Below, piece by piece: positions 1 to 8,447 of a DNA stretch of 64,000 nt. The number at the start of each line of letters is the position of its first letter. The stretch's first letter is position 1. Position numbers and translations under genes: made by a program. The notes below the pieces were generated by a model that saw only the letters and a list, made by a program, of their open reading frames with translations, ran no database searches and was not told the DNA's origin. The stretch is from Clostridiales bacterium (GTDB lineage: Bacteria; Bacillota; Clostridia; Oscillospirales; CAG-272): NCBI GenBank assembly GCA_012727435.1, contig JAAYHB010000008.1, forward strand, positions 21,949 to 85,948. The letters are read 5' to 3'.

Positions 1-133
1 TGAAGTCTATAATCCTGTACTTGCCGCCGAACTTTACCGCCGATTTGGCGATTTTCCCGGTCAGTGAACAGAGCCTTGATCCCTGCCCGCCGGCAAGCAG
101 CATTGCAATCCATTCCTTTTTTTTCTTTGGCAT
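1..133 (-). CDS. glgC: Glucose-1-phosphate adenylyltransferase, N-terminal part (runs off the left edge)
   Basis: Only the first 44 codons lie in the window. The product would make ADP-glucose, the donor for bacterial glycogen synthesis in the cytoplasm. The translation starts [16 protein letters not shown] and continues with [20 protein letters not shown]: the nucleotidyltransferase glycine-rich loop and the [11 protein letters not shown] block typical of GlgC. The ATG at 133 has a GGAG-type ribosome site about 8 bases upstream. It follows glgB after 31 bases on the same strand, so the two are probably co-transcribed. The family is about 380-420 residues, so roughly 90 percent of the gene is outside the window. 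Confidence 0.9.
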   Translation of the reverse strand, partial: MPKKKKEWIAMLLAGGQGSRLCSLTGKIAKSAVKFGGKYRIIDF

Positions 134-164
134 TGGGGTCTCCAGGTTTTATCAGGTATATTTG

Positions 165-1946
165 TCAGTCATCCTCAAACCGCAGCTTCAGCGGGGTGAT
201 AACCGTCCGCTTTTTGGTCTTTTGAGCTTTTTTCTCGCCGCTCTCGCACTCCATGGGGTAATCGGCGCTGAGTATTACGGCCGAGAGCGGCGGCAGGGTC
301 AGCGAGATACGAAACGGCAATCCGTGCATTCCGGGCTCTTCTGGCATAAGCCGCCCTTCGTTCAGTATTCCTGTGCCTCCGTATTTTGTGTCGTCACTGC
401 TCATCAGCTCAAAATATGGCCTCTTCTGCGGCACGCCGAGCATGAAATCACGCCGCAAAACCGGTGTAAAATTAAGAATGACTACAAGCTCGCGGCCGTT
501 CTTGTCTGTCCTTCTGTATGAATATATGCTCTCGTCCGAGTTGTCGGGATCTATCCAGCGAAAACCCTCCCAGGAGTCGTCGTTTTCCCAGAGTTCGGGG
601 TGCTCAAGGTAAAAATGATTGAGTTCAGCGTGAAAGAGCTGGTAACGGGCGTGCGACTCATAGTCGAGTAAAAACCATTCAATTTCACGGGTATAATCCC
701 ACTCGCGAAACTGCCCTATTTCGTTGCCCATGAAGGTCAGCTTTTTCCCGGGGTGGGTCATCATATAGACGGCAAAGGCGCGGGCGGTGGCGAACTTCTG
801 ATCGTAGTCGCCCCACATACGGTCAAGAAGCGATTTTTTTCCGTGAACCACTTCGTCATGCGATACAGGAAGCAGGAATTTTTCGGAAAATGCGTATGTC
901 AGGGCAAAAGTGAGCTTATTATGGTGGTATTTTCTGAAGTAAGGATCGATGCCGATATAACCGAGCGAGTCGTGCATCCAGCCCATATTCCATTTGAGCG
1001 AAAAACCGAGCCCTCCGTTGTCAAAACCGGTCACATACGGCCAGGCGCTCGACTCCTCGGCTATCATGAGCAGGTCGGGAAACTGGCCGGCCATGTGTCC
1101 GTTGAGCTTTTTGAAAAAGGTTATCGCCTCAAGGCACCTGTTGTCACCGTATATGTTGGGGGTCCACTCCCCCGGCCCCCTGTCGTAATCGAGGTATAAC
1201 ATCGAGGCCACCGCGTCTACCCTGAGTCCGTCGATATGGTATTTCGACGCCCAGAACACGGCGTTTGAGATGAGAAAGCTCTCGACTTCAGGGCGGGATA
1301 CGTCAAACTGCCTCGTCCCCCAGCCGTTGTGCTCCCTCTTGGCGTCGGGATACTCGTAGAGCGGCTGACCGTCAAACTCAAAGAGCCCGTGCGCATCCTT
1401 GGGAAAATGCGCCGGCACCCAGTCGAGAATCACGCCGACTCCGGCCTGGTGCATCAAATCGACAAACTCCATAAAGTCGCGCGGTGTCCCGAACCTTGAG
1501 GTAGGCGCGAAGTACCCGCAGATCTGATACCCCCACGACGGGCTGTAGGGATACTCCATTATAGGCAAAAGCTCGACGTGGGTATAGCCCATCTGCTTGA
1601 CATAAGGTATAAGCTCGTCTGCCAGCTCGCGGTAGCTGTAATAACTGCCGTCGACATGCCGCCGCCATGATTCGGCGTGAAGCTCGTAAATATTCAGCGG
1701 TCGTGAAAAATAGTTCTGCCGGTTCATGTACCCGGCGCGATAGGCCATCCAGCCTTCGTCGCCCCATTGGTAATTGTCAATGTCGTATATAATCGAGGCG
1801 GTGCCCGGCGGACGCTCGCAATAAAAGGCATAGGGGTCGGCCTTGTCAATCGTCTTGTCCCCGGAGAAAAAACGGAATTTGTACATATCCCCGTAGTTCG
1901 CCTCGGCATATGCCTCCCAGATGCCGTTTTCGGTGACCTTTTTCAT
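165..1946 (-). CDS. glgB: 1,4-alpha-glucan branching enzyme GlgB, main reading frame (N-terminus cut off by an in-frame UGA)
   Basis: Glycogen branching enzyme of GH13: it cuts alpha-1,4 chains and transfers them to make alpha-1,6 branches. The 593-residue frame carries the full catalytic barrel. Asp244 in GLRVDA is the expected nucleophile, Glu297 in IAEES the acid/base, and Asp364 in VSHDEVVHG the third acidic residue. The C-terminal all-beta domain follows. The first Met of this frame has no good ribosome site. The family N-terminus (FRV-W-APNA type) lies in the same frame upstream, at 2117-1947, but is separated by a TGA at 2012-2010 where the family has Trp. Read through, the protein would have 651 codons, a normal GlgB size. 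Either a nonsense mutation, a sequence error, or rare readthrough explains this. It lies upstream of glgC. Confidence 0.9.
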   Translation of the reverse strand: MKKVTENGIWEAYAEANYGDMYKFRFFSGDKTIDKADPYAFYCERPPGTASIIYDIDNYQWGDEGWMAYRAGYMNRQNYFSRPLNIYELHAESWRRHVDGSYYSYRELADELIPYVKQMGYTHVELLPIMEYPYSPSWGYQICGYFAPTSRFGTPRDFMEFVDLMHQAGVGVILDWVPAHFPKDAHGLFEFDGQPLYEYPDAKREHNGWGTRQFDVSRPEVESFLISNAVFWASKYHIDGLRVDAVASMLYLDYDRGPGEWTPNIYGDNRCLEAITFFKKLNGHMAGQFPDLLMIAEESSAWPYVTGFDNGGLGFSLKWNMGWMHDSLGYIGIDPYFRKYHHNKLTFALTYAFSEKFLLPVSHDEVVHGKKSLLDRMWGDYDQKFATARAFAVYMMTHPGKKLTFMGNEIGQFREWDYTREIEWFLLDYESHARYQLFHAELNHFYLEHPELWENDDSWEGFRWIDPDNSDESIYSYRRTDKNGRELVVILNFTPVLRRDFMLGVPQKRPYFELMSSDDTKYGGTGILNEGRLMPEEPGMHGLPFRISLTLPPLSAVILSADYPMECESGEKKAQKTKKRTVITPLKLRFEDD

Positions 1947-2009
1947 GGGGCAGGAAAACCCCCAGCCATTGAAGCTGCCGATGACATAGGCTGCGTCGGC
2001 ATTGGGGGC

Positions 2010-2117
2010 TCATACCCGGAAGACAAACATCCCGCCTTCGCGGTGTGCCCCGAGATAATCATACATCCGGTAGCCGGTTTCCCGGTTTATCTGAAACTGC
2101 TTTGCCAAGTCTGCCAT
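2010..2117 (-). pseudogene. glgB: Detached 5' end of glgB, ending at an in-frame UGA
   Basis: An ATG at 2117 is preceded by a GAGGAC ribosome site about 8 bases upstream and opens 35 codons (MADLAKQF...GGMFVFRV) before TGA at 2012-2010. The frame then continues as APNADAAYVIGSFNGW into the main glgB frame without any shift. FRVWAPNA plus a downstream NGW is the standard start of the GlgB CBM48 domain, so the TGA stands exactly where TGG (Trp) is expected. One base change accounts for it. Neighbouring genes use TGA as a true stop, so a general UGA-Trp code is not supported. Confidence 0.8.
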
Positions 2118-2217
2118 CTTATGTCCTCATAACCTCACATTTTCGTTGGCGGCGAATTCAGCCCGTGACGTATGCCGCAAATGCAGCGCAAAAACAGAAA
2201 GGGCGGCATTTCAGCAC

Positions 2218-2260
2218 ACTGCGAAAATATCGGCTGCACGCGGCAGGATATTTTCGCAGT
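2218..2260. repeat. Perfect 14-bp inverted repeat with 15-base loop
   Basis: Bases 2218-2231 (ACTGCGAAAATATC) are the exact reverse complement of 2247-2260. The loop contains GGCTGCACG. No T-run follows closely on either strand, so an operator or a structured leader element is as likely as a terminator. Confidence 0.6.
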
Positions 2261-2369
2261 CTGCCCGGATTTTTTGTGACAAGTATAATTTTGCCCGAGT
2301 TTTTCGGTTCAATACATCAAATACAATCCCCGCGCTTCTTTTGCATAAACAAATATTGGCTGCACGAAA

Positions 2370-2400
2370 ACGCCGGCGGGGGCTTGAGCCCCGCCGGCGT
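2370..2400. repeat. GC-rich hairpin ahead of the ABC operon promoter
   Basis: Left arm 2370-2383 and right arm 2388-2400 pair over 13 bases with one extra G, around a TTGA loop. No U-tract follows on either strand. It stands 30 bases before the -35 box of the ABC operon and could insulate it. Confidence 0.5.
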
Positions 2401-2429
2401 CAGGAAAAATCCACAAACTCATCAAATGC

Positions 2430-2457
2430 TTGACACATACCGGGTTTATAGTATAAT
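2430..2457 (+). promoter_or_regulatory. Strong vegetative promoter of the ABC operon
   Basis: TTGACA at 2430-2435, 16 bases, TATAAT at 2452-2457: both hexamers match the housekeeping consensus. The start codon of the first gene is 84 bases beyond the -10 box. Confidence 0.8.
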
Positions 2458-2540
2458 AATAAATATCTCAGGAATAATTTTCTTGTGAATTATGCACACC
2501 TGTTTCGGCGAAAATTAAACCGTCAAAGGAGGGCGCAGAC

Positions 2541-3602
2541 TTGATTGAAGTCAGGAACCTGACCAAGAAATACGGCGACAACCTGGCACTCGACAATATC
2601 AGCTTCAGCATAGATTCAGGAAAGGTATACGGCCTGCTCGGCCCGAACGGCGCCGGGAAAACCACCACGATGAACATCATAACCGGCTGCCTTGCCGCCA
2701 CTTCGGGGACCGTGACGGTAGGGGGGCATGACATATTCGAGGAGCCGCTCGAGGCAAAGCGGCATATCGGCTATCTGCCCGAAGTTCCCCCGCTTTACAC
2801 CGACATGACGCCCTCCGAATACTTAAACTTTATCGCCATGGCCAAGCGGGTCGAATATGAAGCGATCTACCGGCAGGTGCGCGAGGTCATGGAGCTCACC
2901 CAGCTTGAGGAGGTCAGTGACCGGCTGATACGCAACCTGTCAAAAGGCTACCGGCAGCGGGTCGGCATCGCGCAGGCCATGCTCGGCAATCCCGACGTGA
3001 TAATACTGGACGAGCCCACGGTCGGCCTTGACCCCAAGCAGATTATCGAGATACGCGACCTTATCCGCACGCTGGGCGAAATGAAGACGGTCATATTCAG
3101 CAGCCACATTCTGGCCGAGGTGACCGAAGTATGCGAGCGGGTGATTATCATACACCGCGGAAAGATTGTCGCCGACGACTCGCTCGAGAACCTCAACCGC
3201 TCGATTGAGAGCACAAACCGGCTGCACATAGCCATAAAGGCCGACGAGCGGACGGTCATATCAGCGCTTGCCGGAATTCCGGGAATAGTCGAGCACGAGG
3301 TGATCAGGTCCGGCGAGCCGGGGGTATGCGAACTCATGCTAAGCGTGGACAAGAATACCGACCCGCGCGAGGCGATTTTCTTTGCCATGGCCGACCGCCG
3401 CTTCCCCATTATCACCATGGAGCTCAAAAAATCCTCGCTTGAGAGCGTCTTCCTGTCGCTTACAACCGACGCCGGGGATGACACGGCCGGGCACGGGAGC
3501 GATGTTAACGGCGAGGATGACGATGACAATGATAATGACAATGACGATAACGGCGTTGACGATGACGACGAATCCGACGTGGGGGAGAGTGAGGACGAAT
3601 GA
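2541..3602 (+). CDS. ABC transporter ATP-binding protein, GldA-like, with an acidic C-terminal tail
   Basis: Cytoplasmic ATPase of an ABC-2 type exporter. Walker A is GPNGAGKTT at residues 34-42, followed by the signature LSKGYRQR, Walker B VIILDEP and a switch His in FSSHIL. The start is TTG at 2541, supported by AAAGGAGGG with 7 bases spacing. The first 315 or so residues match the usual length of the family. The last 35 residues are a tail with 20 Asp/Glu, encoded by near-repeats of GATGAC/AATGAC; this is not part of the fold. The gene overlaps the permease gene by 4 bases (ATGA). With the next two genes it forms a GldA-F-G type set. The substrate cannot be told from sequence. Confidence 0.88.
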   Translation: MIEVRNLTKKYGDNLALDNISFSIDSGKVYGLLGPNGAGKTTTMNIITGCLAATSGTVTVGGHDIFEEPLEAKRHIGYLPEVPPLYTDMTPSEYLNFIAMAKRVEYEAIYRQVREVMELTQLEEVSDRLIRNLSKGYRQRVGIAQAMLGNPDVIILDEPTVGLDPKQIIEIRDLIRTLGEMKTVIFSSHILAEVTEVCERVIIIHRGKIVADDSLENLNRSIESTNRLHIAIKADERTVISALAGIPGIVEHEVIRSGEPGVCELMLSVDKNTDPREAIFFAMADRRFPIITMELKKSSLESVFLSLTTDAGDDTAGHGSDVNGEDDDDNDNDNDDNGVDDDDESDVGESEDE

Positions 3603-4462
3603 TAGCCGTATTCACAAGGGAATTCAAGTCATACATGAACAACATGACCGGACATATCTTCATAGGCTTTCTGCTGCTCTTCTTCGGGGTGTGCGTGGCA
3701 ATCTACAACCTGTTCTTGGGAATGGCTTCCTTCAGGTTTGCTATTGAGATTACCGGGATAGCCTTCCTCGTGGTAGTGCCTATCATCACCATGCGTTCTC
3801 TCGGCAGAGACCGCACAAACCTGACCGACACCCACCTCTTTTCGCTGCCTCTCAAGGTTTCGGAGATAATCATCGGAAAATTCCTGGCAACCGCGCTGGT
3901 GCTCGTAATCCCGATAGGTGTGATGATGCTCTACCCGCTGATTCTGAGCGCCTACGGCAACATGCACTACGCCTCAAGCTACTGTGCGATCCTTGCACTC
4001 TTTTTGCTCGGGCTTGCGCTGATATCAATCTGCATGTTTATCTCCTCGCTGACCGAGAGCCAGGTGATTGCGGCGGTATTAAGCTTCGGCGCTCTTTTGT
4101 TCCTGCTGATACTTCCCCTACTCATTGCGCTGGTGCCAAAGGACGCGCTTGCCTCTTTCCTCTGCCTTGTGGCGCTTTCCTTTATACTTGCGGCAATTGT
4201 CTGGAAGCTCACCTCAAATATTAATGCCGGCATGATTGCCGCGGTGCTGCTTGTAGTCGCGCTCTGCGCCCTCTACTACTTTAAAAAATCGCTTTTTGAG
4301 GGCCTGTTCCACAAAATCATGACCGGTCTTTCGCTCTACGACCGTTTCTACGACCTGAATTCCGGGGTATTCGACCTCGGCAGCGTGGTCTACCTCTTGT
4401 CGGTGACTGTATTCTTCCTTTTCATTTCGGTCCAGTCGCTTGAGACGCGCCGCTGGAGCTGA
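3599..4462 (+). CDS. ABC-2 type permease, GldF-like
   Basis: Integral membrane partner of the preceding ATPase. The 287-residue protein has about six hydrophobic spans, with a short cytoplasmic N-terminus (TREFKSYMNN) typical of ABC-2 permeases and a conserved-looking RDRTNLTDTHLFSLPL loop after the second span. The start ATG overlaps the stop of the ATPase gene, so translational coupling is likely. GldF-like proteins outside Bacteroidetes occur with GldG-like and DUF4340 proteins, as here, but their cargo is generally unknown. Confidence 0.85.
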   Translation: MIAVFTREFKSYMNNMTGHIFIGFLLLFFGVCVAIYNLFLGMASFRFAIEITGIAFLVVVPIITMRSLGRDRTNLTDTHLFSLPLKVSEIIIGKFLATALVLVIPIGVMMLYPLILSAYGNMHYASSYCAILALFLLGLALISICMFISSLTESQVIAAVLSFGALLFLLILPLLIALVPKDALASFLCLVALSFILAAIVWKLTSNINAGMIAAVLLVVALCALYYFKKSLFEGLFHKIMTGLSLYDRFYDLNSGVFDLGSVVYLLSVTVFFLFISVQSLETRRWS

Positions 4463-4476
4463 GGGGAGGCAGAGTA

Positions 4477-5994
4477 ATGAACATGAACGGCAACAAACCC
4501 GAAAAGGCAAAAAAACAAAGAAAGGGGCTTTCCAAATCCACCAAAATCGGGACCTACACCTTCCTTGTCAGCCTTGCTTTGCTTCTCATACTTGTGATTA
4601 TAAACCTGATTGTGGCCTCGCTGCCAAATTCGCTCACCGTCTTCGACACTACCCCGCAGGGGCTATACACCATATCCGACAGCACCAAGGAATTTCTCGG
4701 GAAAATCAGCGAACCGGTGACAATCCACTGGATCTGCCCGGACGGCACAACCGATCCGACGCTTGAAACCTTCCTCGAGAGGTATACCTCCCAGAGCAAG
4801 TATTTAAAGTATGACATCCTTGACCCGATAGCCGACCCCGAATGCCTTAAGCCCTACATCGGTGTGACCGACACGCAACCCTCGCAGTTCAGCCTGATCA
4901 TTGAGAGCGGGCGGCGCCACATGCTGATAGATTATCATGAGCTTTTCTACTATTACAACGAGTATCTTGCTGAAAAGGGCGCCATGACAAGCCCGGTGCC
5001 CTATAAAGTCTATATGTATTACAACAGTTTCCCTTATTTTTACTTCAACCAGGCCGAGCAAATGGGCTACCCCACCGAAACCTATTTTTACGGCGACGAC
5101 ACAATAACCAAAGGGGTCGAGTATGTAATTCTCGAGCGGATTCCGCATATCTATATCACCGAAGGGCACGGCGAGGCGAAATTTTCGGAAATGCTCCTGC
5201 AGTATCTTGCCGACAACAACATTGAGCACGAATACCTGCGCACCGTCACTATCGAGTCGATTCCCGACGATGCCTCCTGCCTTGTAATCTACGCTCCGGC
5301 TTCCGATCTGTCGAAGAGTGAAGCCGAGATGATCGGCGCATACCTTGCCGGCGGGGGCAATATGCTGCTCATCACTTCGCCCGACAACACCGGCATGGAA
5401 AATCTCCTGAGCCTTGTCGAGCCCTACGGTGTTTCGGCGGTACCCGGAGTCGTGTACGATGAAACCCCGCAAAACTATAAGTACTATAAATATTACCTGC
5501 TTCCGAACATAGGAAGCCACTCGTCAATATCGCGCTTTAATGCCTCGTATTCGATGTTCATGCCCTCATCCCACGGAATCAAATTCACCGAAAACAATGC
5601 AGGCGCCACAATTACCGAGCTGTTCACCACATCAAGCTCGGCATATTCAAAGGTCGGGGAAGAGCAATCCGACCCCGGCAGTCTGGCACTCGGAGTTGCA
5701 ATCGAAAAGGGAGACACCCAGATTATCTGGCTCTCCTCGGCCGATGCCTTTATTGACCAGGCGGCACAGATGGTATCCTACGGTAACTATTATTATGTTC
5801 TGAATATGCTAACATGGATGGAAACCTACGAATCAACGCTCAGCGACGTCGTCGGAATTCCTATCTCCGAGCCGCTGCTCGATAAGCTCACCCAGTCCTC
5901 AATCTACCTGTGGACGGTCGTGTTTGTAATCATAATCCCGCTCGGGGTCACCGCCGCAGGACTTGTTGTTTGGCTCAGACGGCGCCGTCGCTGA
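4477..5994 (+). CDS. GldG-like ABC system extracellular component
   Basis: A 505-residue protein with one hydrophobic span near residues 25-47 and another near 476-499, so that about 430 residues would face outside. The extracellular part resembles the GldG/ABC-type uncharacterised transport family: VTIHWICPDG near the start, then ITEGHGE and a YLAGGGNMLLITSPD segment in a Rossmann-like (ThuA/GATase-like) fold. The ATG at 4477 has GAGGGGAGG upstream (GGAGGCAGAGTA), 14 bases after the permease stop. The C-terminus ends in a run of five Arg, a positive-inside anchor. Confidence 0.82.
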   Translation: MNMNGNKPEKAKKQRKGLSKSTKIGTYTFLVSLALLLILVIINLIVASLPNSLTVFDTTPQGLYTISDSTKEFLGKISEPVTIHWICPDGTTDPTLETFLERYTSQSKYLKYDILDPIADPECLKPYIGVTDTQPSQFSLIIESGRRHMLIDYHELFYYYNEYLAEKGAMTSPVPYKVYMYYNSFPYFYFNQAEQMGYPTETYFYGDDTITKGVEYVILERIPHIYITEGHGEAKFSEMLLQYLADNNIEHEYLRTVTIESIPDDASCLVIYAPASDLSKSEAEMIGAYLAGGGNMLLITSPDNTGMENLLSLVEPYGVSAVPGVVYDETPQNYKYYKYYLLPNIGSHSSISRFNASYSMFMPSSHGIKFTENNAGATITELFTTSSSAYSKVGEEQSDPGSLALGVAIEKGDTQIIWLSSADAFIDQAAQMVSYGNYYYVLNMLTWMETYESTLSDVVGIPISEPLLDKLTQSSIYLWTVVFVIIIPLGVTAAGLVVWLRRRRR

Positions 5995-6015
5995 AATTCC
6001 TGAGGTTGTCAGGCT

Positions 6016-7062
6016 ATGAAAAGGGCAAGTACTCTCATTATCATGCTTCTGGTTGCAGCAGTCCTTGTCGGCCTGCTTGTACTCGTCAAAACCCTGACCG
6101 GGGATAAGGGCGGTCAGAATACTTCGGAAACCACTAAACCAGCCGGCACAACCTATACCGCCGCCGAGGTGGATATTAACAGCCTGTACCTGATTGAATA
6201 CAATATCGGGGAGGATATTTTCCGATTTGAGCTGGGCGACGCAAAGACCTCATGGTTCTGGGTTGCCGAGCCCTCTCTGCCGCTTGACAACAGCTATTTT
6301 GCATCCATGGCCTCAGAGCTCAGGGCGGTTACCTCGACCACAAGGCTTGAGGTAAGCGAGGCCGACCTCTCAACCTACGGGCTCGATAACCCCTGGCTTA
6401 CGGTGACAGTAGCCGACGAGCTTTTCGGCGAGCAGACCTTCATGTTCGGCGCTCTCAACACCTACGCCAACAAATATTATTTCATGACCGGAGCCGGGGA
6501 TAACCGAGTGTATATGGTGAGCGCCTCGGTTACCTACCCCTTTGCCCTCACCCCGCATGACATGGTAAAGCACGACAGCATGCCCGATATACCTGCCGAC
6601 AGAATCCGTGCGCTGACCTTTGCCCGCGGGGAGGACGAGCTGACATACACCTATTATGAAAACGGCAAGGATGACTCGGCCGACACACAGGATTTCTGGT
6701 ATGTATCACGAAACGGCGGCGAGGAAACCTCGCTTGACCCAGACACCGCCGATAAAATCACCGACGCCATCACTCAAATCAGCTTTACCGATACAGCCGG
6801 CTATTCCGAGTCCGAAAAAGAGGCGCTCGGTCTGCTCTCCCCTACTGTCATGACCGTGTCATATGTCGCCGAGACCAGCGTGACCGACGGCAGCGGCAGC
6901 CCGGTTAAGGTCAATGTCGACAGCACCTTTGTGTTGCATCTCGGATATGCCGACGAAGGTAAGATATATGCCTGCCTGCCCGACTCGCCGCTCTCCTATC
7001 GTATCGACGGCTCGGCGCTGTCAAAGCTGTTTGATTTTCCGGTCCCGCCGGATAGTCAGTGA
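6016..7062 (+). CDS. DUF4340 domain protein, membrane-anchored
   Basis: 348 residues: a single hydrophobic segment at about 6-24 without a lipobox Cys, then a repeated beta-rich region typical of DUF4340 (YGLDNPWLTVTV, FGALNTYANKYYFM, VYMVSASVTYPFAL). DUF4340 genes regularly sit after GldG-like genes, and here the gap is 21 bases. The protein is probably an extracellular accessory of the same exporter. No enzyme motif is visible. Confidence 0.8.
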   Translation: MKRASTLIIMLLVAAVLVGLLVLVKTLTGDKGGQNTSETTKPAGTTYTAAEVDINSLYLIEYNIGEDIFRFELGDAKTSWFWVAEPSLPLDNSYFASMASELRAVTSTTRLEVSEADLSTYGLDNPWLTVTVADELFGEQTFMFGALNTYANKYYFMTGAGDNRVYMVSASVTYPFALTPHDMVKHDSMPDIPADRIRALTFARGEDELTYTYYENGKDDSADTQDFWYVSRNGGEETSLDPDTADKITDAITQISFTDTAGYSESEKEALGLLSPTVMTVSYVAETSVTDGSGSPVKVNVDSTFVLHLGYADEGKIYACLPDSPLSYRIDGSALSKLFDFPVPPDSQ

Positions 7063-7099
7063 CCCTCCCCCGCCTGCAGTCCAAAATCGGCCGAGGCCC

Positions 7100-7128
7100 T
7101 TGCATTATGCTTTATTTTGGTATATAAT
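7100..7128 (+). promoter_or_regulatory. Promoter of ireB-ribF
   Basis: TTGCAT at 7100-7105, 17 bases, TATAAT at 7123-7128. The ireB start is 30 bases downstream with AAGGAG in between. Confidence 0.75.
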
Positions 7129-7157
7129 TAACCCAGAAACTTCATAAGGAGCGGCTT

Positions 7158-7415
7158 ATGATTGAGAATAAGGACAACTATCCCGCAGGGGGACAGCCCG
7201 AGGGCGAACTGTCCATGCGCGAGATAATATGCAAGGTATACGAGGCGCTCGAGCAGAAGGGGTATAATCCTATCAACCAGCTTGTCGGCTATATTCTCTC
7301 CGAGGACCCGACATACATCACAAACTACAACAACGCCCGCGGGCTGATACGCCGTGTGGACCGTGACAAACTCCTGGTCGAGCTTGTAAAAAACTATCTG
7401 GGGTTATCCGAATAA
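7158..7415 (+). CDS. ireB: IreB family regulatory phosphoprotein (UPF0297)
   Basis: 85 residues, the usual length. The core reads [19 protein letters not shown] followed by [16 protein letters not shown] and NARGLIRR, which is diagnostic of the family. In Enterococcus the homologue is a substrate of the Ser/Thr kinase IreK and acts in cephalosporin resistance; in Clostridia the role is less clear. AAGGAG stands 8 bases before the ATG. In many Firmicutes ireB is next to ruvX; here ribF follows directly with no gap. Confidence 0.92.
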   Translation: MIENKDNYPAGGQPEGELSMREIICKVYEALEQKGYNPINQLVGYILSEDPTYITNYNNARGLIRRVDRDKLLVELVKNYLGLSE

Positions 7416-8372
7416 GTGGAAATTATAAAACTGGGCAGCCCCGGCACCTGCTCCCCGGCTCCTATCCCTCTCCCCCCCGCGGTGCTCTGCCTCGGCAACT
7501 TCGACGGAGTTCACACAGGACATGCCGCTCTGCTGAATGAAGCTCTCAGAATCAAGCACAGGCTGGCCACGCAATACAAAGATATTGTCGCCGGCGTTGT
7601 TACCTTCTCCCCCTCGCCAAATGAAGTGCTGCTTGCCAGCCCCCCGCCGAGAATCACCGAGCCTGAGGAAAAAGCAAGGCTTATCGCCGAGGCGGGAATG
7701 GACAGGCTGTATATTGTCGATTTCGAATATGTCCGGGACATGACGCCCGGCCGCTTTATCTCGGAAATACTCAAAGAGACCTGCCGCTGCGTGCATGCCG
7801 TGTGCGGCTTTAACTTCAGGTTCGGGGTCGGCGGCTGCGGTGGTCCCGATACCCTCGACCGGGAGTTCGCCGGAAATGTTTCGGTGCTCGGTCCGGTAAT
7901 GTGCGACGGGGTTGCCGTAAGCTCGACCGCAATACGCCATGCGGTGCTTGCCGGGGAGATGGAGGTCGCCGCCGCAATGCTCGGCAGGCCATACTCGCTG
8001 ACCGCCCAGGTGGTCCGCGGCTGCTCGGTCGGCGGCCGGCTCGGATTCCCTACCGCAAATCAGAAATTTCCTCCCGGAAAACTCATACCCAAAGCCGGCG
8101 TCTACATCAGCGCGTGTGTTGTCGACGGGGTGCGTCGACCGGCGGTGACAGACGTCGGAGTGCGCCCGACCTTCGGCGGGGAGGACGAGCTGCGCTGCGA
8201 GACACACATAATCGGATATGAAGCCGAGCTTTACGGGCACACAGTAAAAACCGAGTTTTACAAATACCTGCGCCCCGAATGCAGGTTTGAAAGTCCGGAC
8301 AAGCTTGCCTCCGCCGTGCGGGCCGACATCAAGTTTGCGCTCGAATACTTCAAGAAGGCAAATATTTTTTGA
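7416..8372 (+). CDS. ribF: Bifunctional riboflavin kinase / FAD synthetase
   Basis: Converts riboflavin to FMN and FMN to FAD. The N-terminal FAD synthetase domain has LGNFDGVHTGH (residues 26-36), a nucleotidyltransferase HxGH box, and a CGFNFRFG segment. The C-terminal riboflavin kinase domain has LGFPTAN and GVY. 318 residues is the usual length. It probably starts at GTG 7416, immediately after the ireB stop, so coupling is likely. The next base pairs after the stop form the tRNA-Ser promoter. Confidence 0.95.
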   Translation: MEIIKLGSPGTCSPAPIPLPPAVLCLGNFDGVHTGHAALLNEALRIKHRLATQYKDIVAGVVTFSPSPNEVLLASPPPRITEPEEKARLIAEAGMDRLYIVDFEYVRDMTPGRFISEILKETCRCVHAVCGFNFRFGVGGCGGPDTLDREFAGNVSVLGPVMCDGVAVSSTAIRHAVLAGEMEVAAAMLGRPYSLTAQVVRGCSVGGRLGFPTANQKFPPGKLIPKAGVYISACVVDGVRRPAVTDVGVRPTFGGEDELRCETHIIGYEAELYGHTVKTEFYKYLRPECRFESPDKLASAVRADIKFALEYFKKANIF

Positions 8373-8381
8373 TTTTAACTC

Positions 8382-8410
8382 TTGCACAAAAGACAATATT
8401 ATGTTATAAT
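8382..8410 (+). promoter_or_regulatory. Promoter of tRNA-Ser
   Basis: TTGCAC at 8382-8387, 17 bases, TATAAT at 8405-8410. The start point would fall inside the palindrome that follows. Confidence 0.75.
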
Positions 8411-8440
8411 ATAACCCGCGCCGGCGCCGGCGCGGGTTAT
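8411..8440. repeat. Perfect 30-bp palindrome at the tRNA-Ser transcription start
   Basis: Bases 8411-8425 and 8426-8440 are exact reverse complements with no spacer (ATAACCCGCGCCGGC half-site). It abuts the -10 box. It may be an operator, a leader hairpin removed during tRNA maturation, or a terminator remnant for ribF, although no T-run follows. Confidence 0.7.
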
Positions 8441-8447
8441 AAGATAC

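Larger units (their letters stand above)
2118..2540. other. Intergenic region between glgB and the Gld-type ABC operon
   Basis: Divergent spacer of about 420 bases. It holds a 14-bp perfect inverted repeat (2218-2260), a GC-rich hairpin (2370-2400), the promoter of the ABC operon (2430-2457) and its ribosome site AAAGGAGGG (2525-2533). I see no convincing coding sequence and no clear promoter for glgB. Confidence 0.6.

Noticed and set aside
2010..2012. UGA in glgB as recoded Trp or selenocysteine
   Set aside because: UGA is the true stop of several neighbours (for example at 3602 and 5994), and the family has Trp, not a redox Cys, at this place; no selenocysteine hairpin is seen.
3497..3600. 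GAT/GAC/AAT near-repeat as a tandem repeat element
   Set aside because: It is in frame and encodes the acidic tail; treated as low-complexity coding sequence.
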